Origin: Priapulus caudatus
Taxonomy: Eukaryota; Priapulida; Priapulimorpha; Priapulimorphida; Priapulidae
Length of the DNA: 64,000 nucleotides
Reading direction: 5' to 3'
Assembly: GCF_000485595.1 (NCBI RefSeq)
Contig: NW_014577186.1
Location: forward strand, 334,348-398,347
The notes below the pieces were generated by a model, which saw nothing but the letters and a program-made list of their open reading frames with translations, was not told the origin of the DNA and searched no databases. The position numbers and the translations under genes are program-made. Below are positions 62,101 to 64,000 of this stretch, piece by piece (position 1 is the stretch's first letter; each line of letters begins with the position of its first letter).

Positions 62101-62943
62101 TTCTAGTTGAATCAGTCTGCAATAATTTTTGCACATAGTGAAAATTTGCATATAGTTAGTTTTATTGTGTTAATATTTGATATAGTATTATGAGAATTAG
62201 TCTAACATGCTGTTTAGAGGTGATCAATGCTCTCTCCTATACTCAACTGGCTTGACACGGGCACAGTTACTATACAGACATAATTACCGGAGAACATTGC
62301 ATGGCAGCTCATATTCATATCAGATTTCTCACCTCTTGCTACGAGTACTTACAGAAACTTCTGATGCAGACATGGATGGAGCCGGGCTCTGTGGCGGAGT
62401 CTGACCAAGAGGTCCAGGCAACTTACCGGACGAGTCTATACACACAGAAGACTGCCAGTTACAAAACGTGCACGTTTAATTCAATACGTGTCAGTGGTGA
62501 CAAAACAGAAAGCTGCTTGCATGACATGCTGCTGGATAATCATATTAGGCTATGGTTATACACCACAGATGGTTGCACTATGCCTGGCAAACCAATAATA
62601 CCCAGAAAAGTTACGATCGCAATGATACAATTCCACAATGTTTCAAATAATTAAAATACATGACATGTTCCACAGTCTTGCTACATTAGAAGTACCATAA
62701 AACGACTTGATATTTTCAGAGACTGTAAAGTATAACTTGCACATCCGCAGATTGTTAACACCTACATTATATATGTGATTATGACTCGGTACAAGTGAGC
62801 ATTAGATAAGTCATATATTTGCTACCTAGACGACTTCTGCTGGGGGCTGCTACAGGACTTGGAAGCACTGAATTATCTCCATCGCCCCCATCTGATTGAA
62901 GATGTTCATCTTCAACTATCTTCTTCTTTAACTTGGCAAACAT
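21104..62943 (-). CDS. GOLGA1: Golgin-97 (golgin subfamily A member 1) orthologue, greatly lengthened, 33 coding exons
   Basis: Golgin-97 is a trans-Golgi coiled-coil tether recruited by Arl1-GTP through its C-terminal GRIP domain. Coding exons in gene order: 62943-62826, 62435-62353, 62116-62026, 61514-61440, 61018-60933, 60110-59970, 59557-59430, 58876-58765, 57463-57380, 55802-55674, 55181-55086, 54691-54512, 53465-52626, 52245-52162, 51690-51601, 51203-51075, 34877-34782, 29568-29377, 29038-28730, 28392-28225, 27949-27833, 27543-26563, 26057-25899, 25506-25360, 25119-24988, 24750-24655, 24272-24183, 24024-23922, 23484-23303, 22681-22586, 22204-22118, 21846-21643, 21325-21104. They sum to 5,847 nt: 1,948 codons plus stop, with every junction in phase. 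The start [34 protein letters not shown] and [10 protein letters not shown] match golgin-97 in order. Human golgin-97 is about 767 residues; the excess is central coiled coil. Extra phase-0 exons could be missed in the long introns. Confidence 0.95.
22875..23110. mobile_element. AGCTGGGTTTACAC inverted-repeat MITE, copy 1
   Basis: Termini AAGCTGGGTTTACACT and AGTGTAAACCCAGCTT are inverted repeats, and the match continues about 70-80 bp inward (GACTTTATGTTGTCAAATTGG / CCAATTTGACAACATAAAGTC). It is 236 bp long and non-coding, in the intron between golgin exons 29 and 30. The flanks are too AT-rich to define the target duplication; PIF/Harbinger is a reasonable guess. Confidence 0.85.
24280..24654. 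other. Golgin intron 26, no feature seen
   Basis: Contains a short GA/G-rich run (about 24340-24380). Nothing else is recognisable. The other golgin introns between 21.3 and 29.4 kb are similarly short and unremarkable. Confidence 0.4.
26563..27543 (-). CDS. GOLGA1: Golgin-97 exon 22: 327-residue hendecad (11-residue) coiled coil
   Basis: One 981-nt exon, phase 0 at both ends. The translation falls into consecutive 11-residue units such as [44 protein letters not shown], with a small hydrophobic residue at unit positions 6 and 9 and Glu/Ala/Val-His at 1-2. The pattern persists over nearly the whole exon, about 29 units, with one single-residue slip near KQQKEHQQQ. Neighbouring pairs (22 residues, 66 bp) are the most alike, indicating recent duplication of two-unit blocks. 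Hendecads favour a straight or slightly right-handed coiled coil. Antisense Leu-rich frames here are artefacts. Confidence 0.92.
28730..29038 (-). CDS. GOLGA1: Golgin-97 exon 19: internally repeated coiled coil
   Basis: A 103-codon exon made of roughly 28-residue near-repeats with [32 protein letters not shown] and [16 protein letters not shown]. Each repeat equals four heptads, so the left-handed register is preserved, unlike exon 22. Acceptor TTTCAG and donor GTATGT are canonical. Confidence 0.9.
29569..30822. other. Golgin intron 17, unique part
   Basis: AT-rich, then a CA/CG dinucleotide-rich stretch at about 30395-30490. Frames here (30095-30385, 30349-30810 and others) overlap each other on both strands, show no family resemblance and are rejected. 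Confidence 0.5.
30823..32690. repeat. Minisatellite block A, 38-40-bp unit
   Basis: About 45 copies of a unit reading CTCAGTTATGGACATACACA, then CGCGCAAGCATGCACGACGC. Most copies carry small indels. It lies in the golgin intron between exons 17 and 18. The long plus-strand frames rich in His/Thr/Ala/Ser are products of this repeat, not genes. Confidence 0.95.
32700..34300. repeat. Minisatellite block B, 38-bp unit
   Basis: About 40 copies of a unit reading GAAGGATGCTACAGTCAG, then GAACATACACACGCAAGCAT. It shares ACATACACACGCAAGCATG with block A but replaces CACGACGCCTCAGTTATG by AAGGATGCTACAGTCAG. The switch from A to B takes place in a few units around 32640-32720. The final copies (34190-34290) are nearly perfect. 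Confidence 0.95.
34782..34877 (-). CDS. GOLGA1: Golgin-97 exon 17, isolated between two long introns
   Basis: A 32-codon exon reading [20 protein letters not shown], then [12 protein letters not shown], with acceptor TTTGCAG and donor GTCAGTG. It keeps phase 0 with exon 16 (16.2 kb upstream) and exon 18 (5.2 kb downstream, across the minisatellite). Charged heptads match the flanking rod. Confidence 0.85.
35800..36215. repeat. 21-bp minisatellite
   Basis: About 20 copies alternating between ATTCCTAACACTGACCTGGTC and ATACCCAATACTGACCTGG variants. As the unit is a multiple of three it keeps frames open on both strands (VIPNTDL-like plus, SVLGM-like minus); these are not genes. Confidence 0.93.
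37000..37600. mobile_element. Diverged copy 2 of the Kolobok/T2-like MITE, interrupted by a TCAGGAG hairpin
   Basis: Shares GCTAATCACAAAAGTGCAAT, then TATATTTATACC, and later ATAAGAAACACC-TCGGT-TGTAGCC with the element at 60274-60869, in the same order. Similarity stops at the hairpin (37446-37511) and resumes after it (GGCGTTGTAA… against CGTCGTTGTAA…). Its termini are not clear, so the ends given are approximate. Confidence 0.65.
37446..37511. mobile_element. TCAGGAG hairpin, copy 3 (inserted in another MITE)
   Basis: Ends ATCAGGAGTGAATAATAATA and TATTATTATTCACTCCTGA are inverted, around an AT-rich loop containing AGATTTAATAAATCT. Homology between the two Kolobok-like copies brackets it, so it was inserted later. 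Confidence 0.8.
38326..38543. mobile_element. Foldback element A with telomere-like core and 9-bp target duplication
   Basis: CCGCAGTAG occurs directly at both borders (38317-38325 and 38544-38552). Inside, long arms TCTATGTCTCCCTGGG…GCCGGAACGTACCCTGG are inverted at the right side. The centre holds CTCCCTAACCCTAACC, a telomere-type CCCTAA tract. It is 218 bp long and non-coding. Confidence 0.8.
39071..39150. mobile_element. TCAGGAG hairpin, copy 4, with duplicated right end
   Basis: ATCAGGAGCGCATAATGACAAATA is followed by the inverted TATTTGTCATTATACGCTCCTGAT, and then the last 20 bases (TGTCATTATACGCTCCTGAT) are repeated once directly. Confidence 0.8.
39727..40043. repeat. (GGAT)n-(AGAT)n-(CCA)n compound microsatellite
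   Basis: About 200 bp of imperfect then perfect GGAT units, about 22 AGAT units (39931-40016), then nine CCA units. Frames such as the Ile-His-Pro-Ser repeats on the minus strand are artefacts. Confidence 0.97.
41022..41029. promoter_or_regulatory. Palindromic CRE, TGACGTCA
   Basis: A perfect 8-bp cAMP-response element about 125 bp upstream of a TATA-like CATATATTAGG (41148-41158) in GC-rich sequence, and 270 bp upstream of the nested gene's ATG. CREB/ATF control is plausible but inferred from the site alone. Confidence 0.5.
41148..41158 (+). promoter_or_regulatory. TATA-like element of the nested gene
   Basis: CATATATTAGG stands out in a GC-rich stretch (GAGGCGCCGCCG upstream, AACGGAGCC downstream). 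A start about 30 bp downstream would give a 5' UTR of roughly 115 nt before the ATG at 41299. Confidence 0.45.
41299..47954 (+). CDS. Nested coiled-coil protein with Ala/Pro/Glu repeat tail
   Basis: Exons: 41299-41301 (only the ATG, then GTAAGT), 42824-42895, 43227-43331, 45162-45344, 46376-46546 and 46886-47954 (stop TAG). All internal exons are phase 0 at both ends. The N-terminal half (about 178 residues) is charged coiled coil: [56 protein letters not shown]. The last exon codes a repeat of about 33 residues ([18 protein letters not shown] and [14 protein letters not shown]) ending [15 protein letters not shown]. Small indels break the frame in the repeat, probably assembly errors because the exon ends are clean. 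It lies wholly inside the golgin-97 intron 16, on the opposite strand. No family is recognised; the tail resembles disordered Ala/Pro/Lys segments. A structural or scaffolding role is a guess. Confidence 0.78.
42592..42740. mobile_element. hAT-like MITE
   Basis: Begins CAGGGGTTCTTAACC and ends GGTTAAGAACCACTG, inverted termini typical of hAT elements, with GTCCATGAATCCC / GGGTCCATGAC inside. The flanks CAATACAT and AGATACAT match in six of eight positions, consistent with an eroded 8-bp duplication. Length 149 bp, in intron 1 of the nested gene, just upstream of its exon 2. Confidence 0.85.
43555..43705. repeat. 20-bp minisatellite
   Basis: About seven tandem copies of AGTGAGGCACTGTAAGGTAT, in intron 3 of the nested gene. 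The frames it leaves open on the minus strand ([15 protein letters not shown]-like) are not genes. Confidence 0.92.
44795..45125. repeat. CCATGG-rich degenerate repeat
   Basis: At least a dozen CCATGG palindromes in 330 bp, spaced irregularly (about 14-30 bp) within a loose unit like CCATGGGCAGCTGG. It ends about 35 bp before exon 4 of the nested gene. Confidence 0.8.
46900..47950 (+). repeat. Coding repeat, about 99-bp unit (Ala/Pro/Glu)
   Basis: GCATGCACTGCGCC recurs at about 46958, 47239, 47296, 47476, 47575 and 47709, with mutated copies between. Two adjacent copies are exactly 99 bp apart (33 codons). A second, shorter motif GCAGAGCCAGCCAAGGAGG is interspersed. Reverse-strand frames (Leu/Trp-rich) are artefacts. 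Confidence 0.9.
48244..48249 (+). promoter_or_regulatory. Candidate poly(A) signal AATAAA
   Basis: AATAAA 290 bp downstream of the nested gene's stop codon, the first canonical signal. Confidence 0.45.
48506..48999. mobile_element. AGCTGGGTTTACAC MITE, copy 2, split by another element
   Basis: Termini AAGCTGGGTTTACACTG and AGTATAAACCCAGCTT match copy 1 at 22875-23110, and the interior shares GGGAGATTAGAACATGTTCTAA with it in inverse orientation. The left arm is interrupted at 48532-48805 by foldback element B. Confidence 0.85.
48532..48805. mobile_element. Foldback element B with telomere-like core, nested, 9-bp target duplication
   Basis: The host MITE's CCAACTTTG is duplicated at both borders (48523-48531 and 48806-48814). 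Arms GGGTCGTTGTCGTATCAGG and GTACTACAGATATGTACC are inverted at the right side. The core holds CCCTAACCCTAACCCTAACC and a direct duplication of about 45 bp (48667-48711 and 48717-48761). Confidence 0.85.
49046..49120. mobile_element. TCAGGAG hairpin, copy 5, right end eroded
   Basis: ATATCAGGAGTGAAATAATATAG resembles the left arm of copy 3, followed by AT-rich inverted sequence; a matching CTCCTGA end is not found (the sequence stops at AATACTC). It borders the Penelope fragment. Confidence 0.5.
49206..49700 (+). mobile_element. Penelope-like retroelement fragment (GIY-YIG endonuclease)
   Basis: The frame 49136-49630 contains [18 protein letters not shown], then [20 protein letters not shown] and [14 protein letters not shown], followed by [15 protein letters not shown]. 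The C-x2-C, YIGET and R-x2-EHK pattern is the GIY-YIG endonuclease that ends Penelope-like reverse transcriptases. A further [14 protein letters not shown] segment follows after a stop. No reverse transcriptase core is present, so this is a truncated, dead copy in golgin intron 16. Confidence 0.85.
49700..51074. other. Distal part of golgin intron 16, no gene seen
   Basis: AT-rich with no supported exon on either strand and no clear repeat. The frame 50851-51207 on the plus strand is the antisense shadow of golgin exon 16 plus intron. Confidence 0.5.
52626..53465 (-). CDS. GOLGA1: Golgin-97 exon 13: GC-rich 280-residue coiled-coil exon
   Basis: A single 840-nt exon, phase 0 at both ends, coding an uninterrupted heptad coiled coil rich in Ala, Arg and Glu. 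Two adjacent 25-residue near-repeats begin [12 protein letters not shown] and [12 protein letters not shown], showing internal duplication. The codons are strongly GC-ending, unlike the AT-richer neighbouring golgin exons. Frames on the opposite strand are its shadow. It has no counterpart in the shorter vertebrate protein that I can identify, so it appears to be a lineage-specific extension of the rod. Confidence 0.9.
55237..55276. mobile_element. TCAGGAG hairpin, copy 6
   Basis: CTCAGGAGTCTATCAATAGA and TTTGATAGACTCCTGAT are inverted, with the same TCTATCA stem as copy 1. Located 55 bp upstream of golgin exon 11. Confidence 0.8.
55860..57379. other. Golgin intron 9, no gene seen
   Basis: AT-rich, with a (TA)n run at about 56168-56193 and a C-run at 56890-56900. 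Overlapping frames on both strands at 56239-56555 match no family. Confidence 0.5.
57600..58764. other. Golgin intron 8, no feature seen
   Basis: AT-rich, without recognisable repeats or exons. The frames 58164-58355 and 58439-58642 show no family match or splice support. Confidence 0.45.
59190..59340 (-). mobile_element. Possible LINE/SINE 3' end with (TTTAC)n tail
   Basis: On the minus strand a unique stretch ends CCGATGAAAATAAAGATTGC and is followed by four to five TTTAC units (59190-59214). A short sequence with a microsatellite tail preceded by AATAAA is typical of 5'-truncated non-LTR insertions. No coding region remains. Confidence 0.5.
60274..60869. mobile_element. Kolobok/T2-like MITE, copy 1
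   Basis: Begins TTAAAGGGACAG and ends CTCTCCCTTTAA, that is, a TTAA target duplication around AGGGA…TCCCT termini. This layout is known for Kolobok-superfamily (T2-type) MITEs. About 590 bp, non-coding, in the golgin intron between exons 5 and 6. A diverged copy lies at about 37000-37600. Confidence 0.75.
62826..62943 (-). CDS. GOLGA1: Golgin-97 first coding exon (N-terminal signature)
   Basis: The protein starts [14 protein letters not shown], almost identical to vertebrate golgin-97 at the first nine residues and similar to golgin-245 (MFKKLKQKI). This fixes the start codon. A Ser/Pro/Gly-rich stretch follows and continues in exon 2 (62435-62353; [13 protein letters not shown]), the disordered N-terminal head preceding the coiled coil. 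The splice acceptor at 62986 (TTTGCAG) places about 42 nt of 5' UTR in the same exon. Confidence 0.93.
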
Positions 62944-62952
62944 TGTTTGGCT

Positions 62953-62976
62953 TTAGAACTTGTATTGAATATGCAT
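62953..62976 (-). promoter_or_regulatory. Seven-codon upstream ORF in golgin 5' UTR
   Basis: ATG CAT ATT CAA TAC AAG TTC TAA ends 9 nt before the golgin start codon, within the first coding exon. A short uORF this close to the start could dampen translation; that role is inference. Confidence 0.5.
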
Positions 62977-62985
62977 TAGATTGTC

Positions 62986-64000
62986 CTGCAAACCAGAGTT
63001 GATTTCTCGATGTAAACACATTATTAGAAACAGCAAAAAGAATTAGGACCATGCACCAATGATTGCTCACTCAACAATAGCTCCCCATACTGATAGCAAA
63101 ATAAAACAAAGGCTCAACACATTACATGTTCAACACATTCCACAGGACATGTGCTCACAAAACGTGCTTACAACACTTACTAATAGCACCACTCATTTCG
63201 TAATCTTGATTTATGAATACATGCACACATACACATTACAATTTACATGAAAAATTCATCAAGATCATCTTGCTTACCAACTCACTCTAGAGTCAAGTAC
63301 AACCTGTTGCTGGTAGAGCTATTTTAGTTGGTAAAACTAATATGCTTGCACACCATGTGTGTTATAACCAATCTCCCTCTCAGTATCACAAAAATATCCT
63401 AGGATGTCTTAAAAATCTGGGTCAATATATGTGGCACACTTGTATTGCCGCCAAAATTATTATCGCAAAACAGTCAAGAGTGCTGATTGACTAGTGCATG
63501 TCATTATTGCGCATGTACTGTAGCAGTGCACTGTGAATGGTGTGCATGTGAGTGGAGCTGTCGATTACAGGACCATCTAGAGCACGCTAAAAATGTCTCG
63601 GTGTGTTTCAGCCATAGAAATATATATATCAGGAGTAGATAATAGGGAAGGAGTGTGACTTCAATAAACAAGGGAAATTCGTCATTTACTAGCCTTATAA
63701 TACCTACGATTTACTACGCGTAACTCATCCAACTTGAGCTCAAATCGTACACAGTACATTCGCCTAGCATCGTGCGAAATCGTTTCCTCGTATACACCCG
63801 CAATCCGGAGATATAGACTAAAACGTACGACACGATTTTCCATTCTGCTGCCAGCAAACTCGATGCGTTTTGCGCCAAAATTTAAACAAAAGGCAGCTAC
63901 TAACCACAGCTTGCTCTTTCGGTGAGGCGGTGTGGCTCGCAGGGAGATTGCGGTGGACGTGCGTGCATGGGGGGCATACCAGCTGTATGCCGGTATGTAG
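62986..64000. other. Golgin 5' region
   Basis: A splice acceptor at 62986 implies an upstream non-coding first exon, which I could not locate. A single TCAGGAGT end lies at 63631-63640 (copy 7 of the hairpin family, without its partner). The last 250 bp are GC-richer. The frame 63734-63925 has no recognisable product. Confidence 0.45.

Noticed and set aside
61737-62138. 133-residue plus-strand frame
   Set aside because: Runs through intron sequence and then antisense of golgin exon 3.

Overview
The window is nuclear DNA of an animal, most likely a marine invertebrate; the phylum cannot be fixed from sequence alone. The evidence is spliced genes with GT-AG introns, animal-type proteins (golgin-97, adenylate kinase 1), a Penelope-type GIY-YIG retroelement fragment, TTAGGG-type telomere-like tracts inside small transposons, and dense miniature inverted-repeat elements and microsatellites. 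Reading frames are clean in unique sequence but break repeatedly inside several tandem-repeat stretches, which suggests a long-read assembly poorly polished in repeats.

Layout. (1) 470-1632, plus: the last four coding exons of a DUF885-family gene whose start lies left of the window. (2) 2105-2661: a large foldback. (3) 3918-11765, plus: an unrecognised four-exon gene whose last exon holds about 14 copies of a 65-residue repeat, an acidic stretch and a Trp-rich C-terminus. (4) 14548-18035, plus: an adenylate kinase 1-like gene with intact first, P-loop and last exons but two frame-broken middle exons. (5) 62943-21104, minus: a 33-exon golgin-97 (GOLGA1) orthologue filling two thirds of the window. 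All 33 exons join in phase to about 1,948 codons with no internal stop. It has the family's N-terminal signature and C-terminal GRIP domain but is about 2.5 times the human length. The extra length is coiled coil, including a 327-residue exon built on 11-residue repeats and a GC-rich 280-residue exon. (6) 41299-47954, plus: a six-exon coiled-coil gene with an Ala/Pro/Glu repeat tail, nested head-to-head inside the 16.2-kb intron between golgin exons 16 and 17, with its own CRE/TATA-like promoter.

The golgin introns also hold most of the mobile DNA: a 3.5-kb two-part minisatellite, 21-bp and 20-bp minisatellites, a GATG/GATA/CCA microsatellite block, Kolobok/T2-like, hAT-like and other inverted-repeat elements (one nested in another), a Penelope fragment, and copies of a small hairpin family marked by TCAGGAG...CTCCTGA ends. 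The genes do not form a pathway together. The most unusual items are the expanded golgin, the two foldback elements with telomere-like cores and 9-bp target duplications, and the TCAGGAG hairpins, one of which interrupts a copy of another transposon.
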